Assembly (NCBI RefSeq): GCF_052078665.1
Contig: NZ_JBQJIK010000035.1
Location: forward strand, 1-64,000
Direction: 5' to 3'
Length of the DNA stretch: 64,000 bases
Origin: Inquilinus sp052078665
GTDB lineage: Bacteria > Pseudomonadota > Alphaproteobacteria > DSM-16000 > Inquilinaceae
A program made the position numbers and the translations under genes. The notes beneath the pieces were generated by a model. It searched no databases, was not told the origin of the DNA, and saw only the letters and a program-made list of their open reading frames with translations. The first letter of the stretch is position 1. Every line of letters begins with the position of its first letter. Positions 8,177 to 16,748 of the stretch are shown piece after piece.

Positions 8177-8198
8177 TTTCGGTCTGACTGAACCGAAA
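8177..8198. promoter_or_regulatory. LysR-type operator in the 8124-8283 divergent region
   Basis: TTTCGGT-N8-ACCGAAA is a perfect inverted repeat with 7-bp arms, centred between the divergent LysR gene (start 8123) and the aldolase-family gene (start 8284). Its size and position fit a LysR activation site. Identity of the regulator is inferred from adjacency. Confidence 0.65.
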
Positions 8199-8283
8199 CA
8201 TGTCTTGGACAGGCCGGGGCCGCTGCGGTTTCCTTCGGATCGGGAAAGCGGCCGATCGAGCCGACACCGAAGGGAGGCACCCG

Positions 8284-9024
8284 ATGACCCAGTCGGACGC
8301 GCTGCGCCGCGATCTGGTGGCCGCCAACCACATCCTGGCGCGCGAAGGCGTGCTCGACGCGTTCGGCCATGTCAGCCTCCGCGATCCCGACGATCCCGGC
8401 CGCTACCTGCTGTCCCGCTCCCGCAGCCCCGAGATCGTGGCCGAGGCCGACATCCGTCGCTTCGCCCTCGACTCCCGGCCGGACGAGCCCGAGACCGGGC
8501 CGTTCTACGCCGAGCGCGTGATCCACGGCGCGGTCTACCAGCTCCGGCCCGATATCGGTGCGGTCTGTCATTTCCACGCGCCGGCGATCATGCCGTTCTG
8601 CGTCACCGGCACCGCGATCGTGCCGGTGTCCCATGTCGGCGCCACCATGGGCGAGACGGTGCCGTCCTGGAGCGGCCGGGCGGTGTTCGGCGACACCAAC
8701 ATGCTGGTCTCGACGGCGGAGGAGGGGGCATCGCTGGCCGCGGCGATGGGGCCGCACTGGGCGGTGCTGATGGCCAATCACGGCGCCGTGGTGGCGGGCC
8801 GGACGCTGCGCGAGATGCTGTTCCGCGCCATCCATTTCTGTCGCGACGCCGAGATCCTCCAGGCCGCGCTGCGCCTCGGCAAAGTGACGCCGCTGACGCC
8901 GGGCGAGATCCGGCTGTCGGCCGAGGTCAATCTCAGGGACACCGTGCTGCAGCGGGCCTGGGACTACTGGCTGCACCGGGCAACGCAGAGCCGGTCCAGC
9001 CGGCCCGACATGGCGGCGGAGTGA
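8284..9024 (+). CDS. Class II aldolase/adducin family protein (possible dihydroxy-aromatic decarboxylase or aldolase)
   Basis: 246 residues with the class II aldolase/adducin fold. N-terminal AFGHVSLRDP is the family substrate-phosphate-loop region; the metal ligands are in VCHFHAPAIMPF (His-x-His) and the later MANHGAVVAG. A GGGAGG ribosome site lies 7 nt before ATG 8284. Family members include L-fuculose/ribulose-phosphate aldolases and the actinobacterial 3,4-dihydroxyphthalate decarboxylase PhtC. Because the same operon ends with a Pht5-like protein and the convergent operon encodes ring-cleavage-type enzymes, a role in decarboxylating an aromatic or hydroxy acid is plausible, but that is inference. 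It is the first gene of a ten-kilobase plus-strand operon likely controlled by the divergent LysR. Confidence 0.85.
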   Translation: MTQSDALRRDLVAANHILAREGVLDAFGHVSLRDPDDPGRYLLSRSRSPEIVAEADIRRFALDSRPDEPETGPFYAERVIHGAVYQLRPDIGAVCHFHAPAIMPFCVTGTAIVPVSHVGATMGETVPSWSGRAVFGDTNMLVSTAEEGASLAAAMGPHWAVLMANHGAVVAGRTLREMLFRAIHFCRDAEILQAALRLGKVTPLTPGEIRLSAEVNLRDTVLQRAWDYWLHRATQSRSSRPDMAAE

Positions 9025-9029
9025 CCGGG

Positions 9030-10832
9030 ATGCGAACCCGCGAACCCTTCGACGCCCCCGCCGACGCGGCCATGGAAACGCCGGTGGGGCAGCCGGGACC
9101 GGCCGCCTTCGGCAGCGACGTCGTGGCCGAAACCCTGCGGGCGCTCGACATCCCCTATATCGCGCTCAACCCCGGAGCCAGCTTCCGCGGCTTCCACGAC
9201 AGCCTGGTCAACCATCTCGGCAACCGGCAGCCGCAGATGCTGCTGTGCCTGCATGAGGAGCACGCGGTCGCGATCGCGCAGGGCTATGCCAAGGTCACCG
9301 GTCGGGCCATGGCGGTGGCGGTCCATTCCAATGTCGGCCTGTTCCACGCCACCATGGCGATCTTCAACGCCTGGTGCGACCGCATGCCGGTGCTGGTGAT
9401 CGGCGCCACCGGGCCGGTCGATGCCGAGAAGCGCCGCCCCTGGATCGACTGGATCCACACCGCGCGGGACCAGGGCGCCATCGTGCGCTCCTACGTCAAA
9501 TGGGACGACCAGCCGGCCTCGCCGGGCGCGGCGCGCGAGGCGCTGGTGCGGGGGAAATGGATCGCGGAGACCCATCCCGCCGGCCCGGTCTACATCAATC
9601 TCGACGCCGGCATGCAGGAGGCGCCGCTCGACGCCCCGCTGCCGCCGCTCGACCTGCAGCGGCTGGCGCCCCGGATCGACCATCCGCCGGGGGCGGAGGA
9701 GGTCGACCGTCTCGCGGCGCTGCTGCGCGGGGCGAAGCAGCCGGTCATCCTGGTCGGCCGGGTGTCGCGGTCGGAACAGGGCTGGGCCGAGCGCATCGCA
9801 CTGGCCGAGGCGACCGGCGCCCGGGTCCTGACCGACCTCAAGCTCGGCGCCGGCTTCCCGACCGACCATCCGCTCTCGCTCGCGCCGCCCGGCGTGTTCC
9901 CGCTGCCCGAGGCCCGCGCGGCGCTGGAGCAGGCGGATGTCGTGCTCAGCCTCGACTGGATCGCGCTCAACGGGGCGCTGCCGGCCCGGCCGGCGGGGGT
10001 GGTCGTGCATGTCTCGCTCGACCACATCCTGCACAATGGCTGGAGCATGGACCACCAGGCGCTGGCCCCGGTCGATCGGCTGATCGCCGCCGACCCGGAC
10101 GCGCTGGTCTCGGCCCTGTGCCGCGCGCTCGGCGCCGTCCCGCGGGCGGTGGCGGCGGCGGCCGTGCCGGCGCCGGGTCCGCGGCCGGCCGGCGGCGCCG
10201 GGCCCCTCGTCGTGCCCGACCTGGCCTTTCATCTGCGGGCGGCGCTGGCCGGCAGGCCGGTGTCGCTGCTGCATCTGCCGCTGTCCTGGGACGGGGCGTT
10301 CTGGCCGTTCCGCCACCCGCTCGACTTCGTCGGCTCCGATGGCGGCGGCGGCATCGGCGGCGGGCCGGGCATTTCGGTCGGCGCCGCGCTGGCGCTGCGG
10401 GGCAGCGGCCGGCTGCCGGTGTCGATCTGCGGCGACGGCGACTTCCTGATGGGCGTCACCGCGCTGTGGACCGCGGTGCATTACCGGATCCCGCTGCTGC
10501 TGGTCGTCGCCAACAACCGCTCCTTCTTCAACGACGAGGTGCATCAGGAGCGCGTGGCCCGGATGCGCGGCCGCCCGGTCGAGAACAAATGGATCGGCCA
10601 GCGCATGGCCGACCCGGAGATCGACCTGGCCGGCATGGCCCGGGCCCAGGGCGCCGAAGGCTTCGGCCCGGTGACGACGCGGGAGCAGCTGGTCGAGGCC
10701 TACGCCCGGGCGATCGCGGTGGTCGAGGCCGGCGGCGTCGCCGTGGTCGATGTCCGGGTCGAGCCCGGCTACACGCCCGCCATGGCCGGCGCCCTGACCC
10801 GTGAGACGAAAGCCGAGGAGGGGAAGAGATGA
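9030..10832 (+). CDS. Thiamine-pyrophosphate-dependent enzyme (acetolactate synthase/benzoylformate decarboxylase superfamily)
   Basis: 600 residues with the three-domain ThDP enzyme layout. In the N-terminal PYR domain, LLCLHEEHAVAIAQGYAKVT carries the activating glutamate. The C-terminal PP domain has the GDGDFLMG...VVANNRSF ThDP/Mg motif. It should cleave or decarboxylate a 2-oxo acid in the cytoplasm. ATG 9030 is 5 nt after the aldolase-family stop; GTG 9021 is an alternative. It overlaps the next gene by ATGA. An aldehyde dehydrogenase lies in the same operon, so a decarboxylase giving an aldehyde that is then oxidised is a sensible reading, not proof. A Pro/Ala-rich linker precedes the PP domain. 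Confidence 0.88.
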   Translation: MRTREPFDAPADAAMETPVGQPGPAAFGSDVVAETLRALDIPYIALNPGASFRGFHDSLVNHLGNRQPQMLLCLHEEHAVAIAQGYAKVTGRAMAVAVHSNVGLFHATMAIFNAWCDRMPVLVIGATGPVDAEKRRPWIDWIHTARDQGAIVRSYVKWDDQPASPGAAREALVRGKWIAETHPAGPVYINLDAGMQEAPLDAPLPPLDLQRLAPRIDHPPGAEEVDRLAALLRGAKQPVILVGRVSRSEQGWAERIALAEATGARVLTDLKLGAGFPTDHPLSLAPPGVFPLPEARAALEQADVVLSLDWIALNGALPARPAGVVVHVSLDHILHNGWSMDHQALAPVDRLIAADPDALVSALCRALGAVPRAVAAAAVPAPGPRPAGGAGPLVVPDLAFHLRAALAGRPVSLLHLPLSWDGAFWPFRHPLDFVGSDGGGGIGGGPGISVGAALALRGSGRLPVSICGDGDFLMGVTALWTAVHYRIPLLLVVANNRSFFNDEVHQERVARMRGRPVENKWIGQRMADPEIDLAGMARAQGAEGFGPVTTREQLVEAYARAIAVVEAGGVAVVDVRVEPGYTPAMAGALTRETKAEEGKR

Positions 10833-11692
10833 GCCTGGCGACCATGGCGCGGATCCCATCCGCCATCCCCCTGTCCGCGGCACCGACCACCCCGGTCCTG
10901 GTGGTCGACGACGTGGTCCAGCGTTACGAGACGCGGGAAGGGCCGATCGTCGCCGTCGACCACATGTCGCTCGACGTCCGGCCCGGCGAGTTCGTCTCGG
11001 TCATCGGCCCGTCCGGCTGCGGCAAGTCCACGCTGTTCAACGTCATCGGCGGGCTGATCGCCCCGACCGAAGGCCAGGTCCGGGTGGTGGGCGAGCGCGT
11101 CTCGGGCCCGCATCCGGCGATCGGCATGGTGTTCCAGGAGGAATCGGCCTTCCCCTGGCGCAGCGTGGTCGACAATGTCGCCTTTCCGCTCGAGATCCGC
11201 GGCATGCCGAAGGCGGAGCGGCTGGAGCGGGCGCGGCACTTCATCTCCCTGGTCGGGCTCGACGGGTTCGAGCGGCGCTACCCGTCCGAACTGTCCGGCG
11301 GCATGCGCCAGCGGGTGGCGATCGCCCGGACCCTGGCCTTCGAGCCGAAGATCCTGCTGATGGACGAGCCCTTCGCGGCGCTGGACGAACAGACCCGCCT
11401 GCTGCTCGGCGACAAGGTGATCGAGATCCAGCAGGCGCTGCAGCAGACCATCGTGCTGATCACCCACAACATCGCCGAGGCGGTGCAGCTGTCCGACCGT
11501 ATCCTGGTGATGACCTGGCGCCCCGGGCGGACCAAGCGGATCATCGAGATCGACCTGCCGCGGCCCCGCACCTCCGAGATCGTCGGCAGCGAGGCGTTCG
11601 GCCGCTACGTCGCCGAGATCTGGAAGGATCTGCGCGAGGAGGCCAGCCGCGGCATGACCGAGGCCGACCGGGCCGCGCTGGCGCGGGGCTGA
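10829..11692 (+). CDS. ABC transporter ATP-binding protein (nitrate/sulfonate/taurine type)
   Basis: 287 residues. Walker A GPSGCGKST, Q-loop FQEESAFPW, signature LSGGMRQRVA, Walker B ILLMDEPFAALD and switch His in LITHN are all intact. It energises import by the two permeases encoded next. The start overlaps the ThDP gene stop (ATGA), with GAGGAGGGG upstream, implying translational coupling. The C-terminus resembles TauB/SsuB-type ATPases. The ligand is unknown; the operon suggests an aromatic or oxo acid. Confidence 0.94.
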   Translation: MSLATMARIPSAIPLSAAPTTPVLVVDDVVQRYETREGPIVAVDHMSLDVRPGEFVSVIGPSGCGKSTLFNVIGGLIAPTEGQVRVVGERVSGPHPAIGMVFQEESAFPWRSVVDNVAFPLEIRGMPKAERLERARHFISLVGLDGFERRYPSELSGGMRQRVAIARTLAFEPKILLMDEPFAALDEQTRLLLGDKVIEIQQALQQTIVLITHNIAEAVQLSDRILVMTWRPGRTKRIIEIDLPRPRTSEIVGSEAFGRYVAEIWKDLREEASRGMTEADRAALARG

Positions 11693-11696
11693 GGCC

Positions 11697-12467
11697 ATGG
11701 CACACCTCGCCATCCGGCACGACCGCTGGGGCCCCGCCGTGCTCGGCCTCGGCACGCTCGTCGCCGCCCTGGTCGCGGTGGAGATCCTGATCCGGATCGG
11801 CCTGATCAACCGCTTCGTCATGCCGCTGCCGTCGGAGGTCCTGCTGGCCCTGGAGCGGGTGGTGGCGGAGGAGGGGGTGCTGCACCGTTTCCTGGTCACT
11901 GCCGGCGAGGCGCTGGGGGCCGGTGTCCTGCTGACCGTGGTCGGCGTGCCGCTCGGCATCCTGCTCGACCGGGTCGAGCTGGCGCGCCGGGCCACTGAAA
12001 CCTGGGTCGCGGGGTTCGCGGCGGCCCCGATCGTCCTGGTCTATCCGCTGTTCCTGGTGATCTTCGGGCGCAGCGCCTGGACCATCGTCATGATCGGCGC
12101 CCTGGCCGGGTTGCCGCCGGTGATCCTGAAGACGCTGGAAGGGCTGCGCGCGGTGCCGCCCGTCTTCGTCGATGTCGGGCGCAGCTTCAACCTCGGCGAC
12201 TGGCAGCAGTTCCGCATGATCAAGCTGCCGGCGGCGCTGCCCAGCATCTTCGTCGGCGTCCGGCTCGGCCTGATCTTCGCCCTGATCAACGTGGTCGGGG
12301 TCGAGTTCCTGATCAATTTCGGCGGCCTCGGCCCGCTGATCAACGAGCTGGCCGAACGCTACGACCTGCCCGGCACCTATGCCGCGATCGCCTTCGTGGT
12401 GCTGGTCAGCATCTGCTTCTTCGCCGTCTTGGAAAGGATCGAGCGATGGCTGCGACCGGGCTCGTGA
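11697..12467 (+). CDS. ABC transporter permease (TauC/SsuC type), first of two
   Basis: 256 residues with about six transmembrane segments and the binding-protein-dependent transport domain, including the EAA-type loop (VFVDVGRSFNLGDWQQFRMI then KLPAALPSIFVG) that contacts the ATPase. It starts 4 nt after the ATPase gene and overlaps the next permease by 22 nt. Two different permease genes in one nitrate/taurine-type operon suggest a heterodimeric channel, whereas most family members use one permease as a homodimer. Confidence 0.92.
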   Translation: MAHLAIRHDRWGPAVLGLGTLVAALVAVEILIRIGLINRFVMPLPSEVLLALERVVAEEGVLHRFLVTAGEALGAGVLLTVVGVPLGILLDRVELARRATETWVAGFAAAPIVLVYPLFLVIFGRSAWTIVMIGALAGLPPVILKTLEGLRAVPPVFVDVGRSFNLGDWQQFRMIKLPAALPSIFVGVRLGLIFALINVVGVEFLINFGGLGPLINELAERYDLPGTYAAIAFVVLVSICFFAVLERIERWLRPGS

Positions 12468-13261
12468 CCGGCCCGCGCCGGGGCGGCGTCGACCCGGTCC
12501 TGGCGCTGCGTCTCGTCCTCATCGTCGTCGTGCTGGCGCTGTGGCAGGGCATGGCGATGTCCGGGCTGCTGTACCGCGACGTCGTGCCCGGCCTGGGGGC
12601 CATCGCGGCGGCGCTGGTGCAGCTGGCGGGCAGCCGCGACTTCTACGGCAATCTCGGCGTCACCGCGGCCGAGGCGGGCCTGGCCCTGGCCGTCGGCGGC
12701 CTCGCCGGCCTCACGGTCGGCATCCTGCTCGGCGGCAGCCGCCTGCTCGGCCGCGCCTTCGAGCGCTACCTGTACTGGCTGGGGCCGACGCCGAAGATCA
12801 TCTTCTTCCCGGTCATGATCATGTGGTTCGGAGTCGGGCCGGGCTCCAAGGTCGCGATGGGCGCCTTGTCCTGCTTCTTCCCGGTTGCCCTCAGCACGGC
12901 AGCGGGGATGCGCGGCATCGCCCCGGTGCTGATCCGGGTCGGCCGCAGCTTCCGCGCCGGACCGCTGCAGATGGTGACGAAGGTCTATCTGCCGGCGATG
13001 CGCGAACCGGTGCTGAACGGCCTGCGGCTCGGTCTCGGCATCGCCATCATCGGCGTGCTGCTGGCCGAGACCAAGCTGTCGAACCGGGGGCTCGGGTTCC
13101 TGGTGATGCAGGACTACCAGCGCTTCGACATGCCGGCGCTGTATGCCCTGCTGATCTCGATCTTCGCAATGGTGATTGCCGTCAACGCGCTGGTGACGAG
13201 GCTGGCCGCGAAGCGCCCGCCGACCCGCGCGGCCGCGGCCAGAACGGGGAGGATTCCATGA
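12446..13261 (+). CDS. ABC transporter permease (TauC/SsuC type), second of two
   Basis: 271 residues, about six membrane segments. The EAA-type loop is in IRVGRSFRAGPLQMVTKVYL followed by PAMREPVLNG. AAGGA lies 7 nt before ATG 12446, inside the end of the preceding permease gene, and the stop overlaps the following binding-protein gene by ATGA. It probably pairs with the 11697 permease. The C-terminus is rich in Arg/Ala and lies outside the membrane domain. Confidence 0.92.
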   Translation: MAATGLVTGPRRGGVDPVLALRLVLIVVVLALWQGMAMSGLLYRDVVPGLGAIAAALVQLAGSRDFYGNLGVTAAEAGLALAVGGLAGLTVGILLGGSRLLGRAFERYLYWLGPTPKIIFFPVMIMWFGVGPGSKVAMGALSCFFPVALSTAAGMRGIAPVLIRVGRSFRAGPLQMVTKVYLPAMREPVLNGLRLGLGIAIIGVLLAETKLSNRGLGFLVMQDYQRFDMPALYALLISIFAMVIAVNALVTRLAAKRPPTRAAAARTGRIP

Positions 13262-14223
13262 ATCGGATCTTAAGGATGGCCAGCCTGGTCGGCATGGCCA
13301 TGGCGACGAGCCTGGCGGTCGCGCAGGCCGCGGATGTGGACAAGCTGACGCTCGCCATCGGCCAGCGCGGCAACTGGGACACGGCGGTGGCCGAGCTCGG
13401 CCAGCGGGCCGGCATCTTCAAGAAGCATGGGCTGGAGCTCGAGCTGCTCTACACCCAGGGCGGCGGCGAGACCTTGCAGGCCGTGATCTCCGCCAGCGCC
13501 CAGATCGGCGTGGCCGCGGGAACGCTGGGTGTGTTCGGCGCCTTCGCCAAGGGCGCGCCGATCCGCATCATCGGTGCCCAGGCCACCGGCGCGGCCGAAT
13601 ACTGGTACGTGCCGGCGGAGTCCAAGCTGCAGCGGCTGCAGGACGCGGCCGCCGGGGCCACCATCTCCTATTCGACCAACGGGTCGTCCAGCAACAGCAT
13701 GGCGATCGGCCTGATCAAGCAATACGGGCTGGCGGCCACGGCCGTCGCCACCGGCAGCCCGCCCGCGACCTTCACCGCGGTGATGTCGGGCCAGGTCGAT
13801 GTCGGCTGGGCGTCGCCGCCCTTCGGCCTCGATGCCCTGGCGCAGCAGAAGATCCGCATCGTCGCCCGCGCCAACGACCTGCCGTCGATCCGCAGCGAGT
13901 CGATCCGCAGCCTGGTCGCCAACGCCGCGGTGGTGGACGGGCAGCAGGACACGCTGGCGCGCTTCATGGCCGCCTATCGCGAGACGATCGACTGGATGTA
14001 TGCCGGCGACGACGCGCTGAAGGCCTATGCCGATTTCGCCGGCATCAGCCTCGACACCGCGCGCCGGGTCCGCGACGAGTTCTTCCCCAAGGCGCTGATC
14101 GACCCCGACCGGATCTCGGGGCTCGACCTGCTGATGGCGGACGCCGTCGCCTTCAAGAACCTGACGCAGCCGCTGACGCAGGAGCAGTTGGCGGAGCTGA
14201 TCCGGATTCCGCCGCGGCAGTAG
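13258..14223 (+). CDS. ABC transporter substrate-binding protein (SsuA/THI5-like), copy 1
   Basis: 321 residues. Signal peptide with cleavage after AQA (about residue 24). The mature protein is an NMT1/THI5-like type 2 periplasmic binding fold beginning LAIGQRGNWDTAVAELGQRA, with the ligand-loop YTQGGGETLQAV. It captures the substrate for the two-permease importer upstream. The next gene encodes a close relative (shared LAIGQRGNW, YTQGGGET, STNGSS, VGWASPPFG), so the importer probably has two binding proteins with related ligand ranges. Confidence 0.92.
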   Translation: MNRILRMASLVGMAMATSLAVAQAADVDKLTLAIGQRGNWDTAVAELGQRAGIFKKHGLELELLYTQGGGETLQAVISASAQIGVAAGTLGVFGAFAKGAPIRIIGAQATGAAEYWYVPAESKLQRLQDAAAGATISYSTNGSSSNSMAIGLIKQYGLAATAVATGSPPATFTAVMSGQVDVGWASPPFGLDALAQQKIRIVARANDLPSIRSESIRSLVANAAVVDGQQDTLARFMAAYRETIDWMYAGDDALKAYADFAGISLDTARRVRDEFFPKALIDPDRISGLDLLMADAVAFKNLTQPLTQEQLAELIRIPPRQ

Positions 14224-14265
14224 CGCGACAGATCCGGCTGCAATGACAAAGCGAGGGAGTGCGCC

Positions 14266-15231
14266 ATGGGAAGACATCTTCTGGCATGGGCCATCAATAT
14301 CGGCATCGCCGCCGGCCTGCTGGCCGCGCCGGCGATGGCCGAGACGCTGAAGCTCGCCATCGGCCAGCGCGGCAATTGGGAGAATTCGCCGGCCCAGCTG
14401 GGCCAGGAGGCCGGCATCTTCCGGAAGCACGGGCTGGATCTGGAGATCCTGTACACCCAGGGCGGCGGCGAGACGATGCAGGCGGTGCTGTCGGGCAGCG
14501 TCGACATCGGTATCGGCGTCGGCACGCCAGGGGTGATGACCGCCTTCGCCAAGGGCGCCCCGGTGCGGATGATCGCCAACTCGACCACCGGCGCCAACGA
14601 CCTCTACTGGTATGTGCCGGCGGATTCGCCGATCAAGGCGATGGCCGATGCCGCCGGGCACAGCATCGCCTTCTCGACCAACGGGTCGTCGACCAACGTC
14701 ACGGTGCTGGGCTTGATGAAGACCCTCGGCATCGAGGCGACGCCGGTGGCGACCGGCAGCCCGGCCTCGACCTTCACCCAGGTGATGTCGGGCCAGGTCA
14801 ATGTCGGCTGGGCGTCGCCGCCCTTCGGCATCCAGGCGCTGCAGGACGGCAAGATCCGCGTCGTCGCCCGCGGCAGCGACGTGCCGTCGCTCCGCAACCA
14901 GACCGTGCGCGTGATGATCACCAGCGCCCCGGTGCTGGAGGAGAAGAAGGACGCCATCGGCCGCTTCCTGCAGGCCTATGGCGAGACGCTGGACTGGATG
15001 TATGCGGACCCGGCGGCGGTCGCGGCCTATGCCAAATGGGTCGAGGTGCCGCCGGCGATCGCCGAGCGCGTCCGCGACGACTTCTACCCCAAGGAAAACC
15101 TGCGGCTGAACCGGCTGGCCGGGATCGACGCCGCCATGACCGACGCGGTCGCGTTCAAGTTCCTGGCCGCGCCGCTCAGCCCGGACCAGCTCGCCACGCT
15201 GGTCCGGTACCCGACGAAACCGACCGAATGA
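14266..15231 (+). CDS. ABC transporter substrate-binding protein (SsuA/THI5-like), copy 2
   Basis: 321 residues, exactly the length of its neighbour and collinear with it. Signal peptide to AMA (about residue 25). Shared blocks LAIGQRGNW, YTQGGGETMQAV, FSTNGSSTN and VGWASPPFG show a tandem duplication followed by clear divergence. GAGGGAG precedes the ATG. Its stop codon overlaps a possible ATG of the aldehyde dehydrogenase gene. Confidence 0.92.
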   Translation: MGRHLLAWAINIGIAAGLLAAPAMAETLKLAIGQRGNWENSPAQLGQEAGIFRKHGLDLEILYTQGGGETMQAVLSGSVDIGIGVGTPGVMTAFAKGAPVRMIANSTTGANDLYWYVPADSPIKAMADAAGHSIAFSTNGSSTNVTVLGLMKTLGIEATPVATGSPASTFTQVMSGQVNVGWASPPFGIQALQDGKIRVVARGSDVPSLRNQTVRVMITSAPVLEEKKDAIGRFLQAYGETLDWMYADPAAVAAYAKWVEVPPAIAERVRDDFYPKENLRLNRLAGIDAAMTDAVAFKFLAAPLSPDQLATLVRYPTKPTE

Positions 15232-15260
15232 AGGCCTCTTGTCCCGGCATTGGAGTCGCC

Positions 15261-16745
15261 ATGTCTGTCGACCTGTCTCTCCCGGATCTCGCTTCGGTGC
15301 TGCCGCGACACCGGACAGCCTTCTATGGCGGCGCCTGGCATGAGCCGCAGGGCGGCCGCCATGTCGAGGTCACCAGCCCCGGTTCGGGCCGGTCGCTCGG
15401 CACGGTGGCCGATGCCGGGGCCGTCGATGCCGAGGCGGCGATCGCGGCGGCGCGGGAGGGGTTCCGGACCTGGCGCGCGGTGCCGCCGCTGGAGCGGGCG
15501 AAGCTGCTGAGGCGGATCGCCGCCATCGTGCGCGAGCACGCAACGGAGCTGGCGCTGATCGACGCCGCCGATTGCGGCAACCCGGTCACGGCGATGCGGG
15601 GCGACGCCGATATCGCCAGCGCCCAGCTCGACTTCTTCGCCGGGCTGGTGACCGAGATGAAGGGCGCGTCGATCCCGATGGGGCCGGACGCCGTGAACTT
15701 CTCGGTGCGCGAGCCCAGGGGGGTGGTGGCCAAGATCCTGCCCTTCAACCATCCCTTCATGTTCTGCGCCGGCAAGATCGCCGCGCCGCTGGCCGCCGGC
15801 AATGCGGTGGTGGTGAAGCCGCCGGAGCAGGCGCCGCTGTCGTCGCTGCGCTTCGCCGAGCTGATCGACGGGCTGCTGCCGCCGGGCGTGTTCAACCTGG
15901 TGCCCGGCGGGCGTGAGGTCGGCGCCGTGCTGGCCGGGCACCCGTCCGTGGCCATGGTGTCGCTGATCGGCAGCGTCGGCACCGGCCGGGCGGTGATGCG
16001 CGCCGCCGCCGACACGATCAAGCCGGTGATGCTGGAGCTGGGCGGCAAGAACGCGCTGATCGCCTTCGCCGATGCCGATCCGGGCGAGGTCGCGGCGGCG
16101 ATGGCGGCCGGCATGAACTTCACGTGGTGCGGCCAGTCCTGCGGCTCGACCAGCCGGGCCTTCATCCATGACGATATCTACGAGGCGGTGCTGCAGGCGC
16201 TGCCCGGGGCCTGCGCCGCGTTCCGGCCGGGCCTGCCGACCGACGCCGCGACCACCATGGGCGCCATCGTCAGCCGGGCGCAGTACGACCGCGTGCTCGA
16301 CTTCATCGCCTCGGCCCGGTCGCAGGGCGCGCGGCTGGTGACCGGCGGCGGGCGGCCCGACGATGCGGCGCTGCCGGACGGGTTCTACGTCGCGCCGACC
16401 GTGTTCGCCGACGTGACGCCGGAGATGCGGATCGCGCGGGAGGAGATCTTCGGCCCGGTCCTCGCCGTCGCCCGCTGGCGCGACGAGGCGGCGATGCTGC
16501 AGGAGGTGAACGCCGTCGATTACGGCCTGACCTGCTCGATCTGGACCCGCGACCTCGACCGCGCGCACCGCACCGCCGCGGCGGTGGAGGCCGGCTATGT
16601 CTGGATCAACGAGGTGTCGAAGCACTTCCTCGGCGCGCCCTTCGGCGGCGCCAAGCAGTCCGGCATCGGCCGCGAGGAATGCCTGGAGGAGCTGATCGCC
16701 TACACCCAGGAGAAGAACATCCATCTCCGGCTGCGGCGGGCCTGA
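15261..16745 (+). CDS. NAD(P)-dependent aldehyde dehydrogenase
   Basis: 494 residues, normal ALDH length. The general base Glu is in MLELGGKNALI and the nucleophile Cys in WCGQSCGSTSRAF (GQ-x-C). Proofs of the NAD site are PFNHPFMFCAGKIA and IGSVGTGRAV. The Gly-Gln-Ser-Cys-Gly context differs slightly from the commoner GQ(V/T)C, but the Cys is in place. ATG 15261 follows TTGGAG by 5 nt; ATG 15228 is an alternative coupled to the previous stop. It would oxidise an aldehyde, perhaps made by the ThDP enzyme of the same operon. Confidence 0.92.
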   Translation: MSVDLSLPDLASVLPRHRTAFYGGAWHEPQGGRHVEVTSPGSGRSLGTVADAGAVDAEAAIAAAREGFRTWRAVPPLERAKLLRRIAAIVREHATELALIDAADCGNPVTAMRGDADIASAQLDFFAGLVTEMKGASIPMGPDAVNFSVREPRGVVAKILPFNHPFMFCAGKIAAPLAAGNAVVVKPPEQAPLSSLRFAELIDGLLPPGVFNLVPGGREVGAVLAGHPSVAMVSLIGSVGTGRAVMRAAADTIKPVMLELGGKNALIAFADADPGEVAAAMAAGMNFTWCGQSCGSTSRAFIHDDIYEAVLQALPGACAAFRPGLPTDAATTMGAIVSRAQYDRVLDFIASARSQGARLVTGGGRPDDAALPDGFYVAPTVFADVTPEMRIAREEIFGPVLAVARWRDEAAMLQEVNAVDYGLTCSIWTRDLDRAHRTAAAVEAGYVWINEVSKHFLGAPFGGAKQSGIGREECLEELIAYTQEKNIHLRLRRA

Positions 16746-16748
16746 GCC

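Noticed and set aside
10801..11790. Long plus-strand frame overlapping the ABC ATPase gene
   Set aside because: It reads Arg/Pro/Gly-rich sequence in the wrong frame of a gene with intact Walker and signature motifs.
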